Of a stretch of 64,000 nucleotides of DNA, positions 13,424-25,600 are shown in pieces (positions within the stretch are counted from its first letter, which is position 1; each line of letters starts with the position of its first letter). A program made the position numbers and the translations under genes. The stretch is from Acestrorhynchus altus (lineage: Eukaryota > Chordata > Actinopteri > Characiformes > Acestrorhynchidae), in the NCBI GenBank assembly GCA_034509495.1, contig CM067512.1, positions 8,210,468 to 8,274,467 of the forward strand. Direction: 5' to 3'. The notes beneath the pieces are model-generated. The model saw only the letters and a program-made list of their open reading frames with translations, ran no database searches and was not told the origin of the DNA.

Positions 13424-15002
13424 TGTCCTTGGTTATTGATTTTTGTTACTTATTCAGGTGTGAGTACGAGCCCTTGTTAGGACTTTTATTCTGAAATTTG
13501 AACACTGGGCAAAGAAAGCAATATTTATTGTGACGAGGCTGCACGTGTGTAGTACGCACAACCAACTGGGTGGGGGTGACAAGGGTTCACTTCAGGGGAT
13601 TTTTAAAATATGAACCATTATTATACATATACAGAATTTGTGTTTTTCAGTATGGACTTTATTTGAGATGTAAAAATGTAAGAATTTCACTGTGTTCTGA
13701 AAAAATTACTTGCACCTACAATGGTTAGTTTTTTTCCCCTCACTTATGAGGACTAAAAACCCCACAGATTATAGCCACCACAGTTTTCATCTCCTGATAT
13801 TTATTAAATGTTTAATAAAATCACAAAACCTGATTGCATTTAAAGCAACATTGCTGTACTAATGTGTAACAGGTGTAAAAGCTGTCACTGTACTTATGCC
13901 ATCTGATTCAATACTTGTGGATGAGTTTTTGCATTTTCTGAGGAACAGTGTCTTCATTCTTTCATCTCTGGTTCACTAATTGTCTGCAATCTGATTACGT
14001 TTAATTTGCCCTGCGTTGCTTCTGTGAGGTTTTTTGTTAATTGTTATTAGTGATTATAACATTTATAGTTTGAGCACAATTGATCTCGTGACTACTTATA
14101 CTAATCATTTTTTTTCACAGACTTTTATGATTTAAGTGCCATTAATGGCCCACTATTGACTGCAGAACACTAAAGAGTACTTCATGGCCCACAGCTGGTC
14201 TTCGGCCCACTGCTTGAGAAATCAAAAACCATTTTGGGAAGTATGTCATGCTTATGAGGCTATGCTGAATGTCTGACTCAGAATATAACTTTCTTTTTTT
14301 TTTTTTAGAAATATGACTGTCAAAGACACCATTTGAGGCAAAGCACAGATGTTTATGGTTAGGAGCTATTAAACAGACAGACTAGACTGCTGAAATCATC
14401 TGGAATCTCATCTCTGCAGTGCTCATTTCGTATCAGCCAACTGTATTAGACATACATTAGCCTAAAACTTAATATTTATTGTTGTCATTATAAATATTCA
14501 ACACACACACCTACTAGTAACAGCAGCACTTCTAGTGATTTACACTGCTCATTAAACATTAAACAATGAAAAAGACTTAACACTAACCAAACCATCCAAG
14601 TGCACTTCACCATCAGTATATAGCTGTTATATAACTTATCACTTAAGCTGTTATATATACCTTGTTGAAAACACCCCATGCTAGCTGGGTTGTACTGTAT
14701 GTGCTTGTTGCTGGCTAGGCTGCAGTTTGATCATTAAAGTCCTGAACAGGACCATGAAGAACAAAATAACAGACATTAAGAATGTGTAAGCCTTGAAAGT
14801 GTCTGATGTTTGCATGCTGCATTCTTTTGAAAGCTGGTTTCCAACAAGGAATATAAAGATGTCACTGTATAACTGGTAATAAAAGTATCCATATGATTCA
14901 TATACACCTTTTCCTACATGTAACATCACTAGACAAAACGCATCTTCCTGTTAAGCCCCACCCACAAAATACATCATCACTTTTTTAAGCACAAGTATGG
15001 TC

Positions 15003-15206
15003 TATAGCAGGAGTGTAAAACCGGGTCAGAAACAGGCTGCTGTGGTTACAGGTTTTTCTGAACAACCAGCAGCAACACCTGATTCCACTCTCGATCAATC
15101 AGCCAAACTTGAATTAACTGAGGACATGAGCTTCCACTTGGCTGGAATGAAAACCTGCAGCTACACCAGCTCGTTTCTGACCCGGTTTAATACCCCTGGT
15201 CTATAG
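15003..15206. mobile_element. Short inverted-repeat element (MITE)
   Basis: The left part AAAACCGGGTCAGAAAC and the right part GTTTCTGACCCGGTTTAAT are inverted copies. Matching continues inward through TTACAGGTTTTTC versus AAAACCTGCAGC. About 200 bp, non-coding, terminal inverted repeats of roughly 50 bp with drift. Confidence 0.75.
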
Positions 15207-16435
15207 CGTCTCTGCATTGCCACTCAAGGCTTGGCATGCTGACTGCTGCACTGTGTAACTTTGATGGAATGGGCAGGTCATGAGAACTGTGTAATCCTCA
15301 ACATATTAGGGTAACATGCAGTAATATTACCATGACTGTCCATGTTTCTTTTACTTTCAGTATCTGTAAAATGCATTTTTATAAAGCATGTTTGGAAGGA
15401 GTAATTGAGTAAAAGTGGATTTTATTCCCCACCTAAAGGGGGAGTATAAGATTGAACAAAAACCTATTCTTACACAATGCCACTTTAAAAACATAGGTTT
15501 CTACATCTTGGATTAGTTCCTCTGTGTTTGGCCTTACTACAGTGTTTATATGGAACATTAGAAACAGGTTATGCACTAATACTGGCATCTTGAGTTGTTG
15601 TTTGTTTTGAGTATGCTTCTGGCCTAAATCTAGCTTCCAATTTGAGTCTGTTCTTTTCTAGTGGTTCATTATTCATGGCTTCTTACACTTGACTTTTTTA
15701 GGCTTTCCTGGATGCCAAGTTACAGACGTGTAAGGCAGACTGTAACAAACATGCATTTGGAATGCCATTTTTACTCATGGAAGACTGTTGCAGTCCTATC
15801 CATTTAAAAACAACTGCCCAAGAACAGGATTTCTCTAGAGATCTAAAGTTCAAAATCATCACTGGCATAACTCTGGATGGGTAGGATGGCCCTCCCTCTC
15901 CCCATCACTCAGAGTGGGGTAAACCAGCACAGGTGTCCATTAGCTGGTATAATAGAACTAGTAGTTAGGTTCTCCCTGTGTGACAGGGGTAAGTAGTGGG
16001 TAACAAATTTAAAGGCATATTTTGATGGAAAAAAGAACTGTTTCAGAAATTACTGAAGACTGCTGTCTCATTACAAACTTTTTTAGAGTAGAACTTAACA
16101 CAATATTGTGATATCACAAAAAGTAATGATCATCATATTAACTTTCATATTTGAGCATGTCTATTTACAGTGTTTGACAACCCTGCTGTCATTTCAACAG
16201 TGATGTACAGTAACATAAAACACTTTTTAATTCTAGAAATAAATGTGATGCCCAAGCTCGCCTGTGGAGTCCTACCACCTTGGACATCAGCCTGGCCCTA
16301 ATATTCACATTCCCCTAAAGGCTTTCATTAACTAGATCAGGTGTGCTAGGTTACAGTACATGATAATCTCCGCAGAGTGGTGATCTAAATGCAGAGGTAG
16401 TTTAAGAAAAAAAGAAAAATATTTTTAAGAATAAT

Positions 16436-18001
16436 TTATTTTCTTTGTCCATTATACTTATGTTTTAACATTCTCATTCACTACAAATGCATAGTAAACA
16501 TGGATGACATATACTTTTAAAATAGATTCATAGCAGGTTACAAAAAATCAACTGCACAGACTAGATCAAGTCAGATGACCCATGTGAAAATTAAACTTTA
16601 ATGAACTGAACATCACAACAGACTACAGCTCTGATTTAAGATTCAAATTCACACAGAGGTGGAGTACATCAGTGGGAAAGGGTCATTAGTAGTGTTATTA
16701 CATTGCAATAATTCTGGCTGGGGACCAAAAAGTGTTATGCTTCAATGAAAAAGCAATTCAGTCAGAGGTGGAGCCTTGAGATCTAGCATTATTATTGTCA
16801 GTCAGTCATTTTGCCTGGGGTGTAAGCCCGTTTGCCTGGTCTGAGTATTATTTTTATTGTTTATATAAATATCAGATACACGTGGCCAGAGGTGTATATG
16901 ACTTAAATAGATTAAAAGACTTCATTTTCTATGAATGCCCTTTCAAGCTTCACACTTAAGCAGCAGATACATTACACAACTCTGAAAATGTTTTGCCTCA
17001 ACAGTGGTCGACGTAAGATGCGAGATGTTTGTCCTTCTATACCTGTCAAGCACAGGTCCTTCAATTGCCCAGTCAGTCCATGTGTTGTTTTATAACTACA
17101 CGTTAAATGTTGAATTTTCACTGACTCTAAATTAAGGGTGGTCAGTCAGTGCATCCTGTTTTAGTCTGCATTTTCATGCCAAATTTAGTTCTACCAAATG
17201 TGTGCATTCAAGGTCAGTATAGACAGTGGGATCAAACTGATTCAGTCATACGACTTCTATGAAATTAAATATACACCGATGTGGGACAAAACCCTCTTTC
17301 TAGAATCAATTTCTATTTCAGTAGCTTGATCAGTGTAGCTAATGCTGACATGCTATTTCCCCTCAATTTAATCATGTGTAATGGAGGCAGCCCAGCTCCA
17401 GAGAGACAGATGTGTAGGGTATGCCTGACTTAAGGGAAGAAGCTCAATTTTACATAAAAATGTTCACACTTATAAATTGAAGACACATTGGACATGAACA
17501 TGGAACTCTGAACCACAAGACTTGTGCAGATTTTTACCTTCATCTGGTCATTTCATAAGAGCTACAAAAGAAACAATGACAGCAGGCAGTGCCTTACAGT
17601 TCTAGCATTTAACTCACACCAGTTCAATTTTCAGGTCTATTCTCTAAGAACAAGGCATCTGATTCCAATCTCTCTTTCCCCCAGACAAGCACAGATTCAA
17701 ATTATATTAAGAAAAATAAAGTTCCTATTAGGCCAGCTTTCAGGGTACAAATTAAGCCTTCGTCATTGACTAAAAAGACTAGTCCAACATTTTTACTAAA
17801 TGTTTAATCCATGCCTAGGCTTAATGTGTCCACAATGGCCTATATACTGTAATGTGTATGCAGGTTCAAACCACCAGAAATATTAAAAAAAAAAAAAAAG
17901 GAGCCATCAACATGAATCTACAGGTCTACAGACTAACGATTGACACATCAAGTATTTTATAAGTTAAGTGCGGAAAGCAGGTCTGCAGCCAATGGCATAT
18001 G
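16436..18001 (-). other. Likely rnf103 3' UTR
   Basis: Non-coding AT-rich sequence directly after the rnf103 stop. AATAAA signals on the minus strand occur at 16853-16858 and 16436-16441; which is used cannot be told. A T-homopolymer (minus strand) lies at about 17886-17899. Confidence 0.45.
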
Positions 18002-21000
18002 CTATTCTGGTTCAGATGGATAATCTGCATAAGGTTGTCTGTTTGGTCTCTTCTTATAGGATGGCCACCGGCACACTGGACAGCAGTGTCGTCCACCTGC
18101 TAGCCAGACCACGATGCACTGCTGGTGAAAAACATGGCCACACGGCAGTCCCATGACAAGGCATTCGGTTTCAAAGTTCTCCAAACACACTACACATTCA
18201 GTGCAGTGGAGCATGCCGCAAGGCCACTGGGACCAATCGGTGTCCTGTTCCTCTCCAGAAGCCCAGGACTCTTCTGACTTCATTCCAGTCTGCACCCTAC
18301 CATTACTATTAGTATTCTCTGAGCTGTAGTGATGTTCTTGCTGGTTACCACCTGGTTCATCACTTGGTGGGTGTGTCATCTTTTTTGGTGGACTTTCTTG
18401 CCCACCCCTGACCCTGCCATCTGACTGTGTGCACTTGAACCTCCAAGTGGGTAGGTTTTTGATGTAGTCGATGGGAACGAGTGGGCGAAGCCAGAGATCT
18501 GGGAATGCCAACCTCTCTAAAAGAAAATTGGGATCATCATCCCAGTCAGACTCATTTGGAAAGTTCTGAAACGAGGCAATAGGATGTACCAAGTAACTGG
18601 TATACCAATCCCAAAGACTGGACAGCCACTCCAGGTTGTTTGCATTTTGGTCTTCATCGCCACATCTCCTCTTCTTTTCAAAGTAGTCCATGAGGAGACC
18701 ATGAGCTAGGTATGTGCTCAAGAAAAGAGCTGGGTGTGAAGAGTAGAAGGTCCAATCCGCCCTGACCCAGGAGGCAATGGTGGTAGTGTCAGCATAGCGC
18801 AGTAATTTAAGACTGTACTCATAAAAGTTGTCCAAGTATGGCAGCTGAAGAAATCCAAGGATAGGAAGCCATGAGATGATTAGTAATGAATTATACGTGC
18901 CCAGTGTGCTTATGAGTACCACAAAGCGCTTAATAGTGGCTCCTTGTGTAATAAAAAGGTCCATCCAAGCCATGAGGTTAACCATAACCAAACTCAAAAC
19001 AAACAGGTCATTGACCTCTGGCTGAACAGACCGTAGGAACGTGTCCATGGCATGCAAGGAAATGTATTCACCAGTGCTGTTGCCGTATCTGTAGATACCT
19101 TCTGGTGTTTTGAGAATATAGGAGGGCATGTGCTGCACCCCAATCTCCTCCAAACAAGTGGCATTGTCCCAGTTGCGCAAATCAACAAAAATGAACTCTA
19201 TGCGCCCAGTGAATTTTATGCTGAGTGCTGAAAAGAAGGCAGGGGGCTGGAGCAGTTTGGCAAATAAAAACATTTTTACAGGCTGCTTTTCTCTCTGATA
19301 CCAGTCATCCATCAACTGCTGTGAAAAACGGATGGTTTTGATGCGGGAAGCAACATGAGCAGTCATCCATTTAAAGATGTGCTCTGTCTCAATGCGCCTG
19401 CCATTATACTCTTTTAGCATGACTTTTCCTTTAGAGGCATTTGTCTGGGGAACTGACATGATGAGAGTGGACTTCATCCAGCCACGTTTACGGCAATATC
19501 TGAGAGATCAAGAAAAAAAAATCAATTCACATGATCATCACTTAAAGGAAGATGACAATGTGCAGTATTGCACCATATAACTGTTTTTTTGAAAAATTTT
19601 ATTTCAATTATTCTATTGGATGCGGCTGCAATGAAATTCCTCACCTGGAGTCGTTTGAGCAATTGAAAGTGCCAGTGCGAATACCAAACTGAGAAACTTT
19701 CTGTACCATCTTGCCCCAGTTGGCTGTGCTCAGCAAGGGATTTCTGTCTTGGGCTATTACCTACACATATAACAAAAATAATCTATTAACAGTGTGTAAA
19801 AACTTACCAAAGTTCTGAATGTACATATACAGTAGAGTTAAACAAGTTTATATTTTTGACTTCAAACCAGGAAATAAACAATAAGTTTTTTTTAAGATTC
19901 AGAAAAATGAAAAACCATGAAATATGACAAGCAATTACAGAAAAAAAAATTCAAACAGCTGCACTTTTTCAAAACAAATATATTCACATCTATTCAAATA
20001 TTCACATCTAGTTTCTAAGGTTTTTCTTAGCTATATTTCCATTAACTGTCTGAACAAAGTGCATGCAATAACAGCAAGTTAAAGTGAATTTTACCACCCA
20101 GCATACTTGGACATCAAATGGACTTTTTGCTATTAAAAATGCTTCACCTGAGGGTGTCATTTCCTGTAAGTTTTTTCTTTTTTAATTTCTTTTTTAATAA
20201 ATTATGTACCACTAACTTTATTGTATTTATGTATTTATTATATACATTATATATGTATAATCTACTGTTCATGACATGACTGATGTCCTTTTAGTTTCTT
20301 TCCACCTGAGCCATTTGGCAAGAGCTCCTCCCACTAAGAAGACTGCAGCCTTTTCTGGACCTATCTCTCTGTAGGAGCTGAAAAGTAGCAGTGTTATTAT
20401 TAACCATTCGGGATTCCTTCTCCGTTCAAAATGCATCTCCTTTCCACTGGGTCTCTGTTTTCTGCATCCCTTTTCCCAAAAAAAAAAAAAAAAAGGTTTT
20501 AGCAACATTTCTGTGATCGACAACTGTGTCAGCTCAAGTTGTATGAAAACATCCATTAAAGATAGACCATTTATTTAAAAAAAAACAATGAAAAAAAATC
20601 ATTTGGATGGAAATGTAGTTGCACAACATGTGTCCAGACGGCTCTCATGTGGATCCAGTCTACTCATTACAGGCTTCTGAACAAACCTGTGGATTTCATG
20701 CCAACATAAGTACACACTGTGATCAAAGTGAAAACAAACACCAAATACAAATATAAACAAAAAAATCTCACATTACAGTTACTAAGAGCCTAATATGATT
20801 TCATCTGTAAAAAATGCATCGTTATATCAGAACAGAATGCAGATCAACAATGATCTCAAGACCTTGAACCTCACTGTATGTTTTCCATTTTAAATATATA
20901 TGAGAAGCAGGGCAGGTCTCTAAGTTTCAACCCAGAAGTGGGCTGGCCACAAGAGACTCTGGATGAGGAGGACATGTACCTGGACTAACCAGATTCCATC

Positions 21001-21437
21001 CTTCGTGTCTTCCACCAACTCATAAAAGTGCATCTCTCCACTGAAAGTTGTGCTGGAACCTGATCCTGTCTCTTCCTTGTCATGTTTGAGAGCGGAGTAG
21101 AGCTCCCCTTGCATCAGCTCCCCTAAACAAACACAGCAATGGGTGATTATTACTCTTGTTAGTCCTACAAAGAAGGAACACAACCTGTCCTCTCAGCTTT
21201 TAAGACCTTACCCGAGTTTTCCACCAGTTCTCTCACATCGCCCTTCTCGGCCAGACCAGAGTAGCCCAGGCCACGACATTCAAGGATGGTCTTCAACTTC
21301 TTGAAGCTCAAAGTCACTGGATCCACGAGCTGGGAGGCAAAGATGCCGGTCTCATACCAGACCACGGCTTCGAAAAAGCGAGCCAGGACGAACAGAAGAA
21401 GAAAGTAGAGGAGTAAGAAGAAGAGTTTTAACCACAT
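18002..21437 (-). CDS. rnf103: E3 ubiquitin ligase RNF103 (KF-1), complete, four coding exons
   Basis: ER-membrane RING-H2 ubiquitin ligase of the ER-associated degradation pathway. Exons: 21437-21212, 21122-20980, 19760-19645 and 19499-18002. Phases fit and give 660 aa; the human protein is about 685. The N-terminus is a signal-anchor rich in Leu and Phe (MWLKLFFLLLYFLLLFVLAR), followed by FSGEMHFYELVEDTKDGIW and GIRTGTFNCS. Exon 4 carries several hydrophobic segments (LFVLSLVMVNLMAWMDLF and SLLIISWLPILGFLQLPYL), then WLSSLWDWYTSYLVHPIASF. The C-terminal RING has C597, C600, C615, H617, H620, C623, C635 and C638 (CPVC), spacing typical of C3H2C3. The acidic linker before the RING is shorter than in mammals. 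The start matches the family N-terminus exactly in position. Confidence 0.97.
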
Positions 21438-22247
21438 GGTTCCTGAGGGGGCTCACTGATTGGCTGTCGGGTTTGTTTTGGTGGCGGCTGCGCTGTGTGA
21501 CATTGGAGGCCAGAGTTACTGCAGTTCCGACAGGGTGTGTTTACACGACCCCCAGCGACCCCCCGTGTCTGCAGACCCCCTACTTCAGTTGTGGAGCAGT
21601 ACGGGCTCTTGCAGCTCCAAACATGTCCCCTAACCGCGCAGCGCAGCAGGCCGGGGTGTCGTGGCCCTGTCCGGCAGCACAGAACGCGGCGCAATCACGA
21701 CGAACGCAGCCCAGCTCCTCATCTGGACAGTACTCCGCCGAGTCACTGAACCCTCCCCGAATAAACACCGCGCTCAGATACAGCCGCTGAGGGCGGAAGG
21801 CTGTGAACGCTCTGTCTGCGCTCCGCGTCGAGCCGCTGCCGCCGTCGCTCTCCCACCGTCAGCTGGTACAACATAACAACGTGACGTCATCGGCCTGCTT
21901 CCTCCCGCGCGCCCAAAATTAAAGCCATTTGATTGGCGGGGATCACAAGTGTTTATTATCCTCTTTCGGGTTTATTTGAGCGAGGATTGGGGTAGTAAGC
22001 ACGTTATAAACACATACACACGGTAAACGTTACACGCCCGCAACGTTAGAGAGCTGTTTACGTCGACTCCTGTTTTTCAAAATAAAAGTCCCGATAAAAT
22101 ATTTGGGGACTCCGCCACGGGTTTGCGAAGTCAGGCGCCGAACAGGTTTATTCGCAGTTGAACACGCCCGAAGAGGGCGACGTGTAGCTGCACTCCTGCG
22201 ACTAAGCTTACACAAATAAATATAAAATCGTTTACACACACACACGC

Positions 22248-22251
<4 letters not shown>

Positions 22252-22309
<58 letters not shown>
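22252..22309. repeat. (AT)n microsatellite
   Basis: About 29 uninterrupted AT units, self-complementary and able to extrude as a cruciform, within the rnf103/mxd3 spacer. Confidence 0.98.
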
Positions 22310-22312
<3 letters not shown>

Positions 22313-22506
22313 GAAACTATTCTGAAATATTCTGTCTAGGGTTAAAAATGTAAATGCATTTTTAACACAAAGTAAAGCAAATCCTCCAGAATAAAAGCTT
22401 CCATAGAGAATCGAGCAAAACATGGGAGCGGCCCTGCCGGGGGGCGTGGTCTAACTGACGCATATTGCGTGGCAGCTGGAGCTGCCAAATCGCTCTGTTC
22501 AAGCGC

Positions 22507-22553
22507 GCACACACACACACACGCATATACACACACACACACACACACATACA

Positions 22554-22587
<34 letters not shown>

Positions 22588-22588
22588 G
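22507..22588. repeat. (CA)n microsatellite upstream of mxd3 ATG
   Basis: An interrupted CA tract (CGCATATA, CATA breaks) ending about 50 bp before the mxd3 start codon, so it may lie in the 5' UTR or core promoter. Confidence 0.97.
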
Positions 22589-22636
22589 AGCGCTTTGCGG
22601 GTGTTGTCCAAATCGGTAGTTCGGCTCGTTTTGGTC

Positions 22637-25600
22637 ATGGAGGTACAGGCTTGTAACATCCAGGTTCTGCTGCAGGCTGCGGAGTATCTAGAAAGGAAGG
22701 AAAGAGGTGAGTTCGTGCTCAGATGTCAGAGGCGCGAGCGGAGCTCAACTTCACAACTAAAGCTCTGCGGGGGATAAAGTGTAGATATGTAACCCGTGCC
22801 CGGTGAGGAGTTCGTCCTAAAGTTGGCCTTTCTGCCCCTGAAGTTGTGGAAGAGCGTCTCTGCTCTTGTGTTGTGTTTGACTCCGTGACCTACATTCGAG
22901 CCCCCTTTGTACACAAAGGCGCGAAGTGGCGGCACTTTTGAAAAGGCAGCTCACAGCCGGTACTAACAGCGGAGTTCTCCACTGAAGAGTGATCTGCTGT
23001 ATTAAAGAGTGATCTGCTCTACTGATGAGTGATCTGCTCTACTGATGAGTGATCTGTTTTATTAATGAGTGATCTGCTCTACCGAAGAGTGATCTGTTTT
23101 ATTAATGAATGATATGCTCCACTGAAGAGTGATCTGCTCTATTAAAGAGTGATCTGCTCTATTAAAGAGTCATCTGCTCTACTGATGAGTGATCTGCTCT
23201 ACTGATGAGTGATCTGTTTTATTAATGAGTGATCTGCTCTACTGATGAGTGATCTGTTTTATTAATGAGTGATCTGCTCTACTGAAGAGTGATCTGTTTT
23301 ATTAATGAGTGATCTGCTCTACTGAAGAGTGATCTGTTTTATTAATGAATGATCTGCTCCACTGAAGAGTGATCTGCTCTATTAAAGAGTGATCTGCTCT
23401 ATTAAAGAGTGATCTGCTGTACTGATGAGTGATCTGCTCTACTGATGAGTGATCTGTTTTATTAATGAGTGACCTGTTTTATTAATGAGTGATCTGCTCT
23501 ACTGAAGAGTGATCTGTTTTATTAATGAGTGATCTGCTCTACTGAAGAGTGATCTGTTTTATTAATGAGTGATTGCTCTACTGAAGAGTGATCTGTTTTA
23601 TTAATGAATGATCTGCTCCACTGAAGAGTGATCTGCTCCACTAAAGAGTGATCTGCTCTATTAAAGAGTGATCTGCTGTACTAAATGCCAATAATACACA
23701 ACACACATCATCAAACCCCTCATTCAAAGGCGACTGGTCGTATCAGAAGGTCATTAATGATGTTTGTAGTAACTGGTTAGTCTTCGGTCTAACTGCTGCA
23801 TTTCTGTGTCAGAAGCTGAACATGGATACGCCTCAGCTCTCCCCTTCTACAGCAAAGACTCTGAGAAGCGAAGCAGACAGAGGAATAAAAGGCCTTCTCC
23901 CGGGAACAGCAGGTGAGTCTTCACTGAAACCTGCCCCAACACAATCTATCTCTCTGTACTGGGGTCAGTCTCTGTGATGGGGTAAACTTACAGATAAACA
24001 GCTCCCTGGTACTTTTTCATGGAATTAATACATTTTGAAATTTTGCAATATCATCTCTCTTTGTTTGGTGAAATTGTTTTAAATTTTATATTCTTAAATG
24101 AAAAATCTTTTATTTAAAAAGCAATACACAAAATATGCATTAAAAGTCATATTTTATTAAAAGAAAATAATAATCAAGAACCCGTCCCTTATGCATAATT
24201 ATTAGTGTGATCAACCTTAATAACAATAAATCTAGAACCTGTGCATTAACAATTAACGAAACAAATAGATAAATAATAATAAAAAAGATTGATGTTCACA
24301 AAAAATTGGAACATTAATGCATTTTAGCAAATTTGGCCTAAATTTCCTGGAGTTAAATAATAATTATATGTATTAATTAATATGAGTTAATGCAAAAGTT
24401 TAGGGTGTTGTTGATTTTGTGTAAACACACTAGAGCTGGGCAGTATATTATAAATATAGCATAATTTAGTTACTTAATTTAACATATTGCCTATAATCAC
24501 ATTAAATGTGGTGTGTATAAATATAATACATTATTGTGTTAAATGTAGAAAATTTAGAAAGCATGGGTGCATTGATTATTAGTATGTTGACTATGTATTA
24601 CTGTATCAGTATCGTCCAGCCCTTTATCAATTGTTTCTATCAATAGGCTAATTTTTATTAGGGCTAACTGCCTTGAATTGCTGTTAATGACACACTATTT
24701 GTTTATAATAATGTTTGGTGTATGAAGTAAAAAGTACATGTAGTTTAATTGGTCTGATTGACATCATATTTAGTGGAGGTAAAATTAGTATTGACAATAC
24801 ATATTGGGTAAGTCTGCTGTGTATAACTGGAACTGTGTGTAATAATGCTGTACGCTGTAGCTTTCACTAAAATAGTGTCAGTTTATTATGTGACGTTTTT
24901 GTTTTCTGTTTCAGGTCAGTTCACAATGAATTGGAAAAGCACAGGTATGACTTACTTCCTGATTGTAATTTCTGTTGCACTTGGCATTTCTCAGTTCAGT
25001 GCAGGTATGGTCTTATATTTTATACATGAACTGTATGTTTTCTGTTTGCAGACGAGCTCAGTTGCGGCACTGCTTGGAGCAGTTAAAGCAGCAGGTGCCA
25101 TTGTCCTCTGATTCGACCAGGAACACCACTCTGAACCTGCTTAGGAGGGCACAGCTACATATAAAGGTGAGAAGATGAGTTTAAATTTAGTTTCTTAGTA
25201 TCTTCTTAGTTGATGTTATCTCATGCCTGTGAACATAATGGAGGATAATTAGTAGATCTTTAGGAGATGGAAGGTGAAGGAAATGGCATTTGCTTGAGAC
25301 GGTGATGGATTTCTTACTGTTTACACAAGTTGTGTGTAATATAAGACAAGGCTGGACAATGAATCAAATATTCAGAACCTTGAATATACTATCACGTATG
25401 ACTCCGCCATGTCCAGTCTACAAACACCAATTCAACCAATCCAGTTTTTTTGAGAACCCAAGCAGCTTGTGCTTGTTCATTGAAATTATCATTCATTAAT
25501 CAGAATCGAGGTAAAATGCTATTAATTAATTACAATTAATCGTTATATTGATTTGAGGTCATATCACCCAGCACTAATATAATACATACCAATAGTATTT

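Larger units (their letters stand above)
13211..16430. other. Intergenic DNA between immt 5' end and rnf103 3' end
   Basis: AT-rich spacer. Contains an (AAT)n microsatellite at 13379-13423 and a MITE at 15003-15206. No exon or RNA gene was recognised in the remainder; the short ORFs look random. Confidence 0.6.
21438..22636. promoter_or_regulatory. Divergent rnf103/mxd3 promoter interval
   Basis: The two start codons lie 1.2 kb apart on opposite strands. 21440-21910 is strongly CpG-rich and is probably the rnf103 5' UTR and promoter; it contains AACGTGACGTCAT at about 21877, a full CRE palindrome. 21950-22200 remains moderately CpG-rich. The mxd3 side is split off by the AT and CA microsatellites. 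CCAAT-type and TATA boxes could not be placed with confidence. Confidence 0.6.

Noticed and set aside
22979..23683. CRISPR-like repeat array
   Set aside because: Units are contiguous 20-mers with no unique spacers, inside a fish intron: an ordinary minisatellite.
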